64,000 nt of DNA from GCA-003244245 sp038276315 (GTDB lineage Bacteria > Actinomycetota > Actinomycetes > Mycobacteriales > Pseudonocardiaceae): NCBI GenBank assembly GCA_038276315.1, contig JBBPZY010000293.1, positions 1 through 64,000 on the forward strand, in the 5' to 3' direction. Shown here piece by piece: positions 8,592-18,594 of this stretch. The translations under genes and the position numbers were made by a program. Below the pieces are notes generated by a model that was not told the DNA's origin, ran no database searches, and was given only the letters and a program-made list of their open reading frames with translations. Numbering within the stretch: the stretch's first letter is position 1; each line of letters begins with the position of its first letter.

Positions 8592-9398
8592 GTGCCTCCG
8601 CGCGACAAGCAGTTCCGCGTCCCGAACGGCCAGCATGCCGCCAGCCCTCGGGACACCTTCATCACCGTCTACGGCCGCAAACCGGTGTTGGAGGCGCTGA
8701 TCGATCCGGCGTTGACCATCGACAAGGTGATCGTGGCCGAGCACGCCCGCGGCGAGACCATGCAGGAGATCCTCGACGCGGCGGCGCGCCGGAGGGTGCC
8801 GGTGCAGCGGGCCTCAGCGCACCGGGTGAAGGTGCTCGCCGGCAACGGGCGGCACGACCAGGGCATCCTGGCCGACGTGGTGGCGCCCAGGATGCGCCCG
8901 CTGGACAGCGCGCTGCAGACGCTGCGCAGCCCAGCGGCGGTCCTCGTGCTCGACGCGATCACCAACCCGGCCAACGTGGGCATGATCCTGCGCACCGCGA
9001 CGGCAGCGGGTATCGACGGCGTGGTGCTGCCCCGCCGGGGGGTGCCGTCGATCGATCCACTTGTGATCAAGGCTTCGGCTGGGGTGGCCTTCCACGCCCC
9101 GGTGCTGCGCAGCTCCACCGCCGAGCTTGCCTGCGCCGCGCTGCGGGAAGCCGGGTTCGGGGTACTCGGACTGTCCGGTTCGGCACCCGGCGCCGGTTCG
9201 CTGTTCGGCGACTCACCGCCGCCGCGGGTCGCCTACGTGCTGGGCAACGAGACCACGGGGATCTCCCCGGCTGTCGCTGCGCAGCTCACCGGCTGGGTCG
9301 GCATCCCGATGGCCGGCCACGTCGAGTCACTCAACGTCGCCAGCGCCGCCGCGGTGGTGTGCTTCGAATGGGCTCGCCGGCGCCAGATACCGAAGTAA
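8592..9398 (+). CDS. TrmH/SpoU family RNA 2'-O-methyltransferase
   Basis: A 268-residue SPOUT-class methyltransferase. An N-terminal substrate-binding part (about 20-105) precedes the knotted catalytic domain with its three motifs: NPANVGMILRT at 125-135, VLGNETTGIS at 217-226 and IPMAGHVESLNVASA at 238-252. The family uses S-adenosylmethionine to methylate the ribose of tRNA or 23S rRNA; which position this one modifies cannot be told. The start is the GTG at 8592. The open frame continues upstream into sequence antisense to DUF6912, which is not real. It sits about 190 bases before the Rv3235-family gene. Confidence 0.9.
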   Translation: MPPRDKQFRVPNGQHAASPRDTFITVYGRKPVLEALIDPALTIDKVIVAEHARGETMQEILDAAARRRVPVQRASAHRVKVLAGNGRHDQGILADVVAPRMRPLDSALQTLRSPAAVLVLDAITNPANVGMILRTATAAGIDGVVLPRRGVPSIDPLVIKASAGVAFHAPVLRSSTAELACAALREAGFGVLGLSGSAPGAGSLFGDSPPPRVAYVLGNETTGISPAVAAQLTGWVGIPMAGHVESLNVASAAAVVCFEWARRRQIPK

Positions 9399-9590
9399 TC
9401 CGATTACCCACAGATCCCACCCGGTTCGGCGACATTCGACGACAGCACCCCTGCACCTCGCGCATACTCCCTCCCACCGGATCGTTGCCCCTCCTCCGAT
9501 CCGGAGCCCACGGTCGGCGGCACTGCCGCCACGGACCGTCCCAGTACGGCGTCTCCGGCTCCGCCGTCGACCGGCCGCGCGCAGACTCGC

Positions 9591-10079
9591 GTGGTCGTGC
9601 AGACGAGGAGAGCTACGTTGACCACGAGCATCGCGGACCCACGTCCCCAGCTACCGGTGCTGCGCCGGTTGGTGGACATCCTGCCGACCGCGTCGCCAGC
9701 CACCGTGACGCCGCCGCCAGCCACGGCGCTACCGGCAACCGATCCCGCAGCGTCGGTCCTGGCGCAGCAGGTGCTGCGCGCCGCCGTGGAGATCCTCGGC
9801 GGTCGGCGCCCGGCGCGACAGCTGTCCGCGGTGTTGGGCCCCGATTTGCTGGCCTACCTGATGTCGCTGCAAGTGACCGCCGGGCATCTGGAACCGCGCA
9901 TGCGCAAAGTACTCCCCCCGCAGCATGCGGGCGGCGCGCTGGAGGCGGTCGCGCTGGTGACGATGAACACCGGCGTCCGGGCGCTCGCTGCCCGCTTCGA
10001 GAAACACGGCAGCCGTTGGCAGTGCACCGCGCTACAACTGCGCCTCACCGCTGGGGACATGAGGATCGGCAAAAGGTAA
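9591..10079 (+). CDS. Rv3235-family protein
   Basis: A protein of about 160 residues with a Pro/Ala-rich N terminus and a conserved C-terminal domain of about 95 residues (from VLRAAVEILGGRRPARQL to LRLTAGDMRIGKR). It matches the actinobacterial Rv3235 family found beside secA1; the function is unknown, though the domain resembles that of other Arg-rich division-linked small proteins. The start could be GTG 9591 or a later TTG near 9618. It is convergent with secA, and the 152 bases between them hold palindromic repeat copy 1. Confidence 0.7.
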   Translation: MVVQTRRATLTTSIADPRPQLPVLRRLVDILPTASPATVTPPPATALPATDPAASVLAQQVLRAAVEILGGRRPARQLSAVLGPDLLAYLMSLQVTAGHLEPRMRKVLPPQHAGGALEAVALVTMNTGVRALAARFEKHGSRWQCTALQLRLTAGDMRIGKR

Positions 10080-10130
10080 CGACACAGTCACCCGTGCGCC
10101 GACATCCGGCAGCAGATGAACCCTCCGGTT

Positions 10131-10190
10131 CCCGAACTCAACAGCAGAGCTGCCCGCCCGCCCCCGGACAGCGCTGCTGTTGAGTTCGGG
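10131..10190. repeat. Dispersed palindromic repeat, copy 1
   Basis: Arms of 22 bases (10131-10152 and 10169-10190) pair with one mismatch around a 16-base spacer; the outer arm begins CCCGAACTCAACAGCAG. The same arm sequence recurs at 56925-56996 and 59093-59154. Here it lies between convergent genes and could act as a bidirectional terminator, but the other copies are not all in such positions. Confidence 0.9.
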
Positions 10191-10231
10191 AGGCACAGCG
10201 CACTTGCAGGCAGGAAGCCGGGCGTGCGCGG

Positions 10232-13075
10232 TCAGGAGGGAGCTGTGGTGGGGGCGCCGTGGCAGCGCTTGTACTTCTTGCCCGAACCGCACGGGCAGGG
10301 GGCGTTGCGAGCCGGTCCCCCGGCATCGCTGCCGGCGTGGCGACTACGACCCCGCACCTCGGTGCCGCCGTCCTCGGCCGGTCCCGTGTAGGTGAGCGGC
10401 CGGGACTCCGGCTGCGCCAAGCCGCCGTTGTTCAGCGCGGGCGCGCCCAGCGCCACGGGAAGCCCAGCGTCATCGGTTTGGCCGTCGAGCTGCGACAGCG
10501 CCGAACCGGCCGGCGCGGGGGCCAACGCGGCCGGCGCGGGGGCCAGCGGAGCCTGCGCCGGCTCCTCGACGATCTCCGGCTCGGCGACCTGGACCGCGAC
10601 GTTGAACAGGAATCCGACGGACTCCTCCTTCAGGGCCTCGAGCAGCGCGCTGAACATCTCGAAGCCCTCGCGCTTGTACTCCACGAGCGGATCACGCTGG
10701 GCCATCGCGCGCAGCCCGATGCCCTCCTTGAGATAGTCCATCTCATAGAGATGCTCGCGCCACTTGCGGTCCAGGACCGAGAGCACCACCCGACGCTCCA
10801 GCTCCCGCATCGCCTCCGGACCGGCCAGCTCCGCGAGCTCTGCCTCGCGCCGGGAGTACGCGGCCCGCGCGTCGTCGAGCAGCGCGGCCAGCAGCACCTC
10901 CCGGGTCAGGTCACCGGTGTCCTCGGCGATCGCCTCGTACTTGATGCCGACGGGATACAGCGTCTTCAGTGCAGACCACAGCTGGTCGAGGTCCCAGTCC
11001 TCGGCGTATCCATTCTCGGTGGCGCCGTTGACGTAGGCGGTGATCACATCGGTCATCATGTGCTCGATCTGGTCGCGCAGGTCCTCACCCTCGAGAACCC
11101 TGCGACGCTCGGCGTAAATCACCTTGCGTTGCAGGTCCATGACCTCGTCGTACTTCAGGACGTTCTTGCGGATCTCGAAGTTCTGCTGCTCGACCTGGGT
11201 CTGTGCGGACTGGATCGCTCTGCTGACCATCTTGGCCTCGATCGGGACGTCGTCCTCGAGCCGCAGTCGGGTCATGATCGACTCGACCAGTGGGCCGTTG
11301 AACCGCACCATGAGCTCATCACGCAGGGACAGGTAGAACCGGGACTCCCCCGGGTCGCCTTGGCGCCCGGAGCGGCCACGTAACTGGTTGTCGATACGCC
11401 GCGACTCGTGCCGTTCGGTACCGAGGACGTACAGCCCGCCGGCGGCGACGACCTCCTTGGCCTCAGCCTCGACCTCGGCGCTGGCATCGTTGACCGCGGT
11501 TTCCCAGGCGCCCTCGTACTCCTGCGGCGTCTCCACCGGGTCAAGCCCGTGGGCCCGCAGGGCGGCATCGGCGAGAAACGTGGGATTGCCACCCAGCATG
11601 ATATCGGTGCCGCGGCCGGCCATGTTGGTAGAAACCGTGACCGCGCCTTTGCGGCCGGCCTCGGCGACGATCAACGCCTCCTTCTCGTGCTGTTTGGCGT
11701 TGAGCACCGAGTGCGGGATCCCCGCGGCCACCAGCGCCTTGGACAGGTACTCGGAGCGCTCCACGCTCGCAGTGCCGACCAGGACCGGCTGACCCTTGGC
11801 GTGGCGCTGGGCGATGTCTTCCACCACCGCCCCGAACTTGGCCTGCTCGGTCTTATAGACCAGGTCACCGTGGTCGGTGCGAACCATCGGCATGTTGGTC
11901 GGGATCGACACCACACCCAGCTTGTAGATCTGGAGCAGCTCGGCGGCTTCGGTCTGCGCGGTACCGGTCATCCCGGCGAGCTTGTCATAGAGCCGGAAGT
12001 AGTTCTGCAGCGTGATCGTCGCCAAGGTCTGGTTCTCGGCTTTGATCTCCACCTTCTCCTTGGCCTCAATGGCCTGGTGCATGCCCTCGTTGTAGCGCCG
12101 GCCGTGCAGCACCCGGCCGGTGAACTCGTCAACGATCAGGACCTCACCGTCGCGGACGATGTAGTCCTTGTCCTTGGTGAACAGCTCCTTGACCTTCAGC
12201 GCGTTGTTGAGGTAGCCGACCAGCGGCGTGTTGGCCGCCTCATAGAGGTTCTCAATACCCAGCTGATCCTCGACGAACGCGACACCTTCCTCGGAGACCC
12301 CTACGGTGCGTTTGCGTTCGTCCACCTCGTAATGCACGTCTCGCTTGAGCATCGGGGCCAGCCGGGCGAACTCGCCATACCATCTGGAGGACTGGTCCGC
12401 GGGTCCAGAGATGATCAGCGGGGTGCGCGCCTCGTCGATGAGAATGGAGTCGACTTCGTCGACGATGGCATAGCTGTGACCACGCTGAACGCAGTCCGCA
12501 AGACTCCACGCCATGTTGTCACGCAGGTAGTCGAAGCCGAACTCGTTGTTCGTACCATAGGTGATATCGGCGTTGTATGCGGTGCGCCGCTCGTCCGGGC
12601 TCAGCTGGGACAGGATCACCCCGACCTCCATGCCGAGGAATCGGTGTATCCGACCCATCCATTCGGAGTCACGCTTGGCGAGGTAGTCGTTGGTTGTGAC
12701 GACGTGCACACCGTTGCCGGCGATCGCGTTGAGGTACGCCGGCAGCACGCAGGTCAGCGTCTTGCCCTCACCGGTGCGCATTTCGGCGATGTTGCCCAAG
12801 TGCATCGCGGCGCCGCCCATCAACTGAACGTCGAAGTGCCGCTGGCCCAACGTGCGCTTGGCGGTCTCACGGAGCACCGCGAAGACCTCGGGCAGCAGAT
12901 CGTCCAGAGACTCGCCGTTGCCGTGGCGGCGGCGGAACTCATCGGTCTTGGCGCGCAGATCGGCGTCGGACCGGCTGGCGACATCGTTCTCCAGACCGTT
13001 GATGTGGTCGGCAATGGCGCGTAACCGGCGCACGGTCTTGTGCTCGCCGGCGCGGAGCAGTCGGGACAGGACCAC
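10232..13075 (-). CDS. secA: Preprotein translocase ATPase subunit SecA (SecA1)
   Basis: A 947-residue motor ATPase that drives preproteins through SecYEG. The first nucleotide-binding domain has the Walker A MRTGEGKT (99-106) and a Walker B region containing VDEVDSILIDEARTPL; the helicase-like second domain shows MAGRGTDIMLGG and RGRSGRQGDPGES. The C terminus ends in a zinc-binding SEC-C motif (CPCGSGKKYKRCHG), the site that contacts SecB or ribosomes in other bacteria. I start at GTG 13075, which gives the usual beginning (MVLSRLLRAGEHK); the frame runs on to 13153 without family similarity. It lies downstream of hpf, as in M. tuberculosis. Confidence 0.97.
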   Translation of the reverse strand: MVLSRLLRAGEHKTVRRLRAIADHINGLENDVASRSDADLRAKTDEFRRRHGNGESLDDLLPEVFAVLRETAKRTLGQRHFDVQLMGGAAMHLGNIAEMRTGEGKTLTCVLPAYLNAIAGNGVHVVTTNDYLAKRDSEWMGRIHRFLGMEVGVILSQLSPDERRTAYNADITYGTNNEFGFDYLRDNMAWSLADCVQRGHSYAIVDEVDSILIDEARTPLIISGPADQSSRWYGEFARLAPMLKRDVHYEVDERKRTVGVSEEGVAFVEDQLGIENLYEAANTPLVGYLNNALKVKELFTKDKDYIVRDGEVLIVDEFTGRVLHGRRYNEGMHQAIEAKEKVEIKAENQTLATITLQNYFRLYDKLAGMTGTAQTEAAELLQIYKLGVVSIPTNMPMVRTDHGDLVYKTEQAKFGAVVEDIAQRHAKGQPVLVGTASVERSEYLSKALVAAGIPHSVLNAKQHEKEALIVAEAGRKGAVTVSTNMAGRGTDIMLGGNPTFLADAALRAHGLDPVETPQEYEGAWETAVNDASAEVEAEAKEVVAAGGLYVLGTERHESRRIDNQLRGRSGRQGDPGESRFYLSLRDELMVRFNGPLVESIMTRLRLEDDVPIEAKMVSRAIQSAQTQVEQQNFEIRKNVLKYDEVMDLQRKVIYAERRRVLEGEDLRDQIEHMMTDVITAYVNGATENGYAEDWDLDQLWSALKTLYPVGIKYEAIAEDTGDLTREVLLAALLDDARAAYSRREAELAELAGPEAMRELERRVVLSVLDRKWREHLYEMDYLKEGIGLRAMAQRDPLVEYKREGFEMFSALLEALKEESVGFLFNVAVQVAEPEIVEEPAQAPLAPAPAALAPAPAGSALSQLDGQTDDAGLPVALGAPALNNGGLAQPESRPLTYTGPAEDGGTEVRGRSRHAGSDAGGPARNAPCPCGSGKKYKRCHGAPTTAPS

Positions 13076-13238
13076 CGTGGAGACCTCACTCGTATCGGGG
13101 CACCCGTTGGAGGACGGGTCGGCGGCGGACGGCTGTGGCGTACCGCATGGCACGCCAGTGCCGCCGGTCTGCGGGCCATCGTATGCCCAGGCCGGCCACG
13201 ACGGTATCAGCCCAGGTCAGCTAAGCACCCAAACGCCA

Positions 13239-13301
13239 TGATCGCCGTCTGTGTGCGCTAAGGGACACGAGATGTCGTGCCATGCACACAGACGACGATC
13301 A
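13239..13301 (-). terminator. Inverted repeat between hpf and secA
   Basis: TGATCGCCGTCTGTGTGC (13239-13256) pairs with 13284-13301 with one mismatch across a 27-base spacer. It begins just after the hpf stop and precedes secA on the same strand, so it could terminate or attenuate hpf transcription. Confidence 0.45.
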
Positions 13302-13319
13302 GGGTTACACCCAGGGGCG

Positions 13320-14009
13320 TCAGACGAGCTGGATCACGCCATAGTCGAAGCCGTGCCGGCGGTACACCACGCTGGGCAGTCCGGACGTGGCATCGGCGAA
13401 CAGGTAAAAGTCGTGGCCCACGAGCTCCATCTCATAGAGCGCATCGTCGATGGTCATGGGCGTGGCAGAGTGCCGCTTGCGCCGGACGATGCATCCCGGT
13501 CCCTGCCCATCGTGGCCATCCGGTGACTGGACAGCCGGTGATTCGGCCCGCTGGGTGGGCAACTCATAGTCAAGTTCCGGATCGGGCGGATCAAGCAGTC
13601 CCGTCCGGTGGCGGTTCGTCTCGGCGCCGGCTGCGGCATCGGAGGTTAGGGTGACCGCCAACGGCGCGGTGGCCTCGGCGACAGAGGTGGGGTTGCGGCG
13701 TCCGTAGTGCACCTTGCGGCGGTCTGAAACTCGGCGCAGCCGGTTGTCCAGCTTGCTCACCGCCGCGTCCAGCGCGGCGTAGAAGTCGGCGCCACACGCC
13801 TCTGCGCGGACTACCTGGCCGCGGCACCGACCAGTGATCTCTACCCGCTGGCAGCTCTTGGTCTGCCGGGGATTACGTTCGTGGAACAGCTCGACGTCGT
13901 AATGAACGGCCTTCTGGTCATACCGTTCGACGCGGGCGAGCTTCTCGGTGACGTGCATCCGGTAGTGATCGGGTACCTCGACGTTCCGGCCCTTCACGAC
14001 AATGTTCAC
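13320..14009 (-). CDS. hpf: Ribosome hibernation promoting factor, long form
   Basis: A 229-residue long-form HPF. Residues 1 to about 100 form the YfiA/HPF domain that binds the decoding channel of the 30S subunit (NIVVKGRNVEVPDHYR at the start, KVHYGRR at its end). A variable linker follows, and a C-terminal domain of about 60 residues (TIDDALYEMELVGHDFYLF) dimerises two 70S ribosomes into 100S particles during stasis. The start is the GTG at 14009: an AGGAGG sequence lies six bases upstream. Upstream in-frame ATGs lack both this site and similarity. The neighbours comF and secA are in the order seen in mycobacteria. Confidence 0.93.
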   Translation of the reverse strand: MNIVVKGRNVEVPDHYRMHVTEKLARVERYDQKAVHYDVELFHERNPRQTKSCQRVEITGRCRGQVVRAEACGADFYAALDAAVSKLDNRLRRVSDRRKVHYGRRNPTSVAEATAPLAVTLTSDAAAGAETNRHRTGLLDPPDPELDYELPTQRAESPAVQSPDGHDGQGPGCIVRRKRHSATPMTIDDALYEMELVGHDFYLFADATSGLPSVVYRRHGFDYGVIQLV

Positions 14010-14266
14010 GGGCAACCTCCTCGCGTTGTCCAACAGGGACTTCATCGACGCCGGGGCACTGCAGTGATGATCGTCGGACGGCAGCAGCGGGGGGCCGCCC
14101 GCGATGATCACTCGACCGTCGGCGTCAGAACCATGGCTTTCTCGCCTCCTCCCGAACGGGCAGCGATGCTGATGCCCGGACGGTAGTCCGCTGACGGTGC
14201 GCTCGCCAGAGCTTGGTGCCGCGCGTCGCAGGGTCAACGCTGTGGTAGGTATCACGCGCCCAACGG

Positions 14267-14992
14267 CTACGACGGTGCGTGACAGCCAGCGGCGGCGAGC
14301 ACCACGATCGCTGGTACATCGATACCCATCCGGAGCAGCGCCGTGGAACACGCCGCAGCGGTCGCCCCAGTGGTCACCACGTCGTCGACAAGCACGACGG
14401 CCGTGCCGGCGGGTGGCAGGCCGGTCCGGCGCGGCAGTACCCGCCCCGCGAGATTGGCCTGGCGAGCCGCCGCTGCCAGACCGACCGAGTCCCGCGCCCC
14501 GGGGGCGACCCGCAACGCGGGGGCGATCCCGGCGGGCACCCCCGCGCCAGCCAGCGAAGCGGCTGCCCGCTCGGCCAGCAACGTCACGTGCTGGCCACCC
14601 CGCCGAGCCGCAGCCGACCGCCGAGACGGCACGGGCACCAGGCACAGCCCCCCGGGTCCGCGCCGTTGCGGATGCAGACCGCGGGAATCGAGCCCTGATT
14701 CACCGCGGTCTGCATCCAGACTGGGCACATGGAGCAGTGCGGACCCGAGCGCGGCGCCCAGCGGAGCGGCGAGGTCTCGGCGGCCGCGCTCCTTGTAGGC
14801 CAGCAGCGCGGTACGCAACCGGCCACGGTAGGTGCCCAGCGCGTACACCGGCGGCCCGGTCGCGCAGCACGGCGGATAAACCCGCACCGGTGCACCCAGT
14901 AGTCGATCACAGTCCGGGCACAGCAGCGGGCCGGGCACTCCGCAACCACCGCATTCGACGGGCAACAACAGATCCAGCAGCGGGCTCCACAC
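14267..14992 (-). CDS. comF: ComF family phosphoribosyltransferase-like protein
   Basis: A 241-residue ComF-family protein. It opens with a zinc-ribbon of four cysteines (Cys14, Cys17, Cys25, Cys28) and ends with a type I phosphoribosyltransferase-like domain bearing the PRPP-loop motif VVLVDDVVTTGAT. In competent bacteria ComF helps DNA uptake; in actinobacteria its role is unclear and it may act in nucleotide salvage. The start GTG at 14992 leaves a normal short N terminus; the longer open frame overlaps lpqB and has no family sequence. It lies downstream of lpqB and upstream of hpf on the same strand. Confidence 0.85.
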   Translation of the reverse strand: MWSPLLDLLLPVECGGCGVPGPLLCPDCDRLLGAPVRVYPPCCATGPPVYALGTYRGRLRTALLAYKERGRRDLAAPLGAALGSALLHVPSLDADRGESGLDSRGLHPQRRGPGGLCLVPVPSRRSAAARRGGQHVTLLAERAAASLAGAGVPAGIAPALRVAPGARDSVGLAAAARQANLAGRVLPRRTGLPPAGTAVVLVDDVVTTGATAAACSTALLRMGIDVPAIVVLAAAGCHAPS

Positions 14993-15156
14993 CTCACCGA
15001 GCTTGCCAGTGGCCCGCTCAGTCCAACGGTCCCGCACGCCGGCAGCCGGGCAGCTGTGCACAACGGTCCGGCCGTCCCCACTGCCGCGGTGCGCGGCTTG
15101 CGCTCGTAGCCCAGCCCGAGTACAGCCCAGCCCGGGTACAGACCGGTCTGTAACGC

Positions 15157-16875
15157 TCAGCCTGGGTACAGGGGTGCCGAGCCAGGTCCGATCCCGCCGA
15201 GCAGGGGTTCCCACACTTCCTGGGTGTCCGAATACGCCCACAACCCGGTGGCGTCTGACACCAGCACCTCACGACCGGGTGCGGCGACGACGTCGGTGAG
15301 CGGGCCGGTCAGGTTGGTACTGGCCAGCTGCCGGATCGTGAGCCCATCCACGGACACCGAGGACACCTGCGGGGACGGTCCGGCCGACGCCACCACCAGG
15401 AGATCTGGACGCGCCCAGTCCACGCTCGCGGCGGGCGGCAGGCTGCCGCCTCGCAGCACCTGCGGATGGCGCAGACTCACCAATCCCGACTCCGTCACCA
15501 CCGCGGCCACCACCAGCCGCCCGCCGACCACCGCGGCCACCTGCACCCCGTCCCTGGACGACCGCAGCTCGGAGATAGTGCCCAGCCGGGTCAGTTCGGT
15601 GGCGTTGACCTGGTAGGTCAACGGCGGGCCGGTGCCGGACAGCGCCACGCCCACCACCGTGCGACCATTTATCACGGTCCACACCTCGGTGCCTGAGGGC
15701 CGCCAGGTGGGTCGGGTCATGGTGACCGCGTCCAATGGCACCGCCGCCAGATCGCCGTCGGCTGGGCCCACCCGCAGCTGCGGATGCCCGTCCGGACCGG
15801 TTACGACAGCCGCCAGCAGCTCACCACCGGGATCCGAGCTGGCGGCGCTGAGCACAGTGAGCTGGCCGGCTCCGGCCGAGCCCGGTGCCGGAGTGCCGTC
15901 CAATCTGCGCAGTCGACCACCGATGACGACCTGCCCTGGCACGTCAGGCCGTGGCCCGGTCGGCGCGGAGTAGGCGGCGATATCAGTCGAGCGCCACTCG
16001 GCCTGCTCGGCCACCAGCGGCTCACCGTCGGAGAGCAGTCGCATCGGGGCGGGGACCAGGCCGTCCAGGGAACTGACGATCTGCGCGGCGACCAGACGCC
16101 GTTGCTGATCGGTCGGCGCGTCCACCCCACTGAGGTTGATCACCGTCCGTCCCGAGCGGCTGACCAGCACGTTGGATCGCAGCCGGGTCCCTTCGGGGAT
16201 CGTCGTCCGGACGGCACCGGCCAGCCGCTCGGACGGTCCGGCGAGCAGCGCATCCAACACCCGCCCAGGTAGCGTCGACGCCGGTTGGGCGGGTACCCAG
16301 CGCAGATCGGGCACCAGAGTGCCGCGGTTCGGGTCGACGAAACTGATCCGGACTTGACGGTAATTGCGCTGCAGGGCGCTGGCCTCCACGAGCACACCCG
16401 GCGGGGGATTGCTGATCCGCCACTCGCCATGCTCGGTGATCACATCAAGCGGGATGGCAAAGGTCCCTGCCGAGGGTATGAAGCTCCCGTCGGCGGTGAG
16501 CACGCCAAGCCGCGAACCCCCCACCCGGATGCGGCGGACCCCGTCCGCGGGGCCAGCCTGCGGGGCAGCCCCGGGAGCATCTTCGATCACGGTCAGGCCG
16601 GCGCGGTCATTCCAATTCGCCGCGGCGGTGCGGGATAGAAAAGAGCGGGCCGCGGCGTGCCCATTCGCCGGGTTGCCGGTGGCCTCGATGAACTCGCGTA
16701 CCAACCGGAACGGGTCCACCCCCCGTTGTGGGCCAGTTGATGGCGCCGACCCGGAACCCACCGGCATGGATCGCGCGACTTGGAGATCGGAGCTTCCCGG
16801 GACTGCCGCGCAGCCCGGCAGGAGTGCAACGAGGAGCAGCCCGGTAGCCAGGACGGGTAGGAGGCGCATCGGCAT
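15157..16875 (-). CDS. lpqB: Lipoprotein LpqB, MtrAB accessory protein
   Basis: A 572-residue lipoprotein. The signal peptide ends in a lipobox LLPGC with Cys22 as the lipidated residue. After it come a GerMN-type domain (roughly 160-330) and a C-terminal beta-propeller-like LpqB domain. In mycobacteria LpqB binds the extracellular part of MtrB and tunes MtrA phosphorylation, affecting cell-wall homeostasis and division. The gene follows mtrB after two bases, so the two are translationally coupled. Start ATG at 16875; a second ATG two codons later is also possible. Confidence 0.93.
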   Translation of the reverse strand: MPMRLLPVLATGLLLVALLPGCAAVPGSSDLQVARSMPVGSGSAPSTGPQRGVDPFRLVREFIEATGNPANGHAAARSFLSRTAAANWNDRAGLTVIEDAPGAAPQAGPADGVRRIRVGGSRLGVLTADGSFIPSAGTFAIPLDVITEHGEWRISNPPPGVLVEASALQRNYRQVRISFVDPNRGTLVPDLRWVPAQPASTLPGRVLDALLAGPSERLAGAVRTTIPEGTRLRSNVLVSRSGRTVINLSGVDAPTDQQRRLVAAQIVSSLDGLVPAPMRLLSDGEPLVAEQAEWRSTDIAAYSAPTGPRPDVPGQVVIGGRLRRLDGTPAPGSAGAGQLTVLSAASSDPGGELLAAVVTGPDGHPQLRVGPADGDLAAVPLDAVTMTRPTWRPSGTEVWTVINGRTVVGVALSGTGPPLTYQVNATELTRLGTISELRSSRDGVQVAAVVGGRLVVAAVVTESGLVSLRHPQVLRGGSLPPAASVDWARPDLLVVASAGPSPQVSSVSVDGLTIRQLASTNLTGPLTDVVAAPGREVLVSDATGLWAYSDTQEVWEPLLGGIGPGSAPLYPG

Positions 16876-16877
16876 CG

Positions 16878-18551
16878 CTAACGCCCCGGTCCCGCTGGCA
16901 CTGGAGGTCCCTGCACGGGTGGCCCCGACCCCGGGGACGCCCCGGGGAAGCCCAGCGGCAGCGGACTGCCGGTGAGCTCGATGTCCCGACCTCTAGGCAG
17001 CGTGAGGCGGAAGGCACTGCCCTTCCCTGGTGCACCCCAGGCCTGCAACCAGCCCCCGTGCAGGCGGGCGTCCTCCAGACTGATCGACAGGCCGAGTCCC
17101 GTACCCCCAGTGCGCCGATCTCGCGATGGGTCGCCCCGCCAGAATCGGGTGAACACCAGATCCTGCTGACCTGGCTGCAGTCCGATGCCGTGGTCGCGCA
17201 CGAGCACCGCGACCGCGTCCGAGTCGGCCGCGACGATCACCTGGACCGGGTGGCCCTCGCCGTGGTCCAACGCGTTGGTGAGCAGATTGCGCAGGATCCG
17301 CTCGACGCGCCGCGGGTCGACCTCGGCGAGTACCTCGTCGTCCGGCAGGTCCAGCTCCACCGCAGTGCCGGCGCGGTCGGCCACCGCGCGCACCGATGCC
17401 ACCGCGTTCGCCACGGTGGCGCGCAGGTCGACGGTCTCACCGTGCAGCTCGGCGACCCCGGCGTCCAGCCGGGAGATCTCGAGTAAGTCAGCCAGCAACG
17501 TCTCGAATCGATCCAGCTCGCTGACCAGCAGCTCGACCGGACGGTGCAGCACCGGGTGCAGCTTGTCGCGTGACTCATAGAGCAGATCGGCAGCCATCCG
17601 AACGGTCGTCAGCGGGGTGCGCAGCTCGTGGGACACGTCGGAGGTGAAACCACGCTGCAGCTCACCGAACTCCTCCAGCTGGCGGATCTGACGCTGGATA
17701 CTGGCGGCCATCTCGTTGAACGAGGTACCCAGCCGGGCCATCTCGTCCTCCCCGACGACTGGCATGCGCTCCTCGAGGTGGCCGTCGGCGAAACGTTCGG
17801 CAACCTCGGCGGCTTGGCGGACCGGAACCACCACCTGGCGGGTCACCAGGCTGGCGATGCCCGCGATCAGCACCAGCAGCACCAACCCGCCGAGCACCAG
17901 GGTGGACTGCACCAAGGTCAGCGTGCGCTGCTCGGCGGTGAGCGGGAACAGCAAGTAGAGCTGCATCGTGCGACCCGCACTGGCGACTGGCATGCCGACA
18001 GCCAGCATGATCATCGCAGTTGAACCCCGTTGCACTGTGGTGATCTTGTGGGCGAGCGCGCCCCGTTCCACCGCGGAGCGCAGTACCGCGGGGACGTCTT
18101 CCAGCGGGCCGATCTTCTGCCCGGTGCCGACCACCCCGGACGGGTCGCCGCCGTCGACGAGCACCGGCTCGTAAGCGCCGGCGCTGGCCGTGGCGGGACC
18201 CGTACCGGTCGGATCGGGATTGGTCAGCCGATCGACGGCGGTGGTAAGCCGCCCGGCCAGCGATGCTGACGTGGGATCCACCGCGCCGAGCTCGGACTCC
18301 ACCAGGATTCTGCTGTTTTCCGCCTGCAACAGCGCAGCCTGCGTCTTGTTCTCGATCAGCCGCTCAGCGAGCTGGGCCTGCAATACCATGCCCAGCACCA
18401 ACACCACGGTGGACGACAGCGCGACGGTGCTGCTCACCACCCGCACCTTCAGGGAGCGGCGCCACAGCGCGCCGAACATCGCGGTCAGCTCACCGGCCGC
18501 TTCGGTGACCGGGCGCAGCTGGTCGGTCGCCCTGCCGGCGAGCGACGTCAC
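16878..18551 (-). CDS. mtrB: Sensor histidine kinase MtrB
   Basis: A 557-residue membrane kinase. TM1 spans about 38-58, an extracellular domain of about 155 residues follows, TM2 is at about 215-236, then HAMP (237-290). The H-box is SHELRTP with His308, followed by the N box and G boxes (HGIGLQPGQ, GGTGLGLSI). MtrB autophosphorylates and passes phosphate to MtrA in response to osmotic and cell-cycle cues. It lies between mtrA and lpqB in the conserved order, 43 bases after mtrA. Nothing appears truncated. Confidence 0.96.
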   Translation of the reverse strand: MTSLAGRATDQLRPVTEAAGELTAMFGALWRRSLKVRVVSSTVALSSTVVLVLGMVLQAQLAERLIENKTQAALLQAENSRILVESELGAVDPTSASLAGRLTTAVDRLTNPDPTGTGPATASAGAYEPVLVDGGDPSGVVGTGQKIGPLEDVPAVLRSAVERGALAHKITTVQRGSTAMIMLAVGMPVASAGRTMQLYLLFPLTAEQRTLTLVQSTLVLGGLVLLVLIAGIASLVTRQVVVPVRQAAEVAERFADGHLEERMPVVGEDEMARLGTSFNEMAASIQRQIRQLEEFGELQRGFTSDVSHELRTPLTTVRMAADLLYESRDKLHPVLHRPVELLVSELDRFETLLADLLEISRLDAGVAELHGETVDLRATVANAVASVRAVADRAGTAVELDLPDDEVLAEVDPRRVERILRNLLTNALDHGEGHPVQVIVAADSDAVAVLVRDHGIGLQPGQQDLVFTRFWRGDPSRDRRTGGTGLGLSISLEDARLHGGWLQAWGAPGKGSAFRLTLPRGRDIELTGSPLPLGFPGASPGSGPPVQGPPVPAGPGR

Positions 18552-18594
18552 CGCGAAATGATCCCTAATGCGGGAATCGGCAGCAGCGCAGGCA

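Noticed and set aside
11408..13024. Plus-strand open frame of 538 codons opposite secA
   Set aside because: Antisense shadow of secA with no recognisable domain or ribosome binding site.
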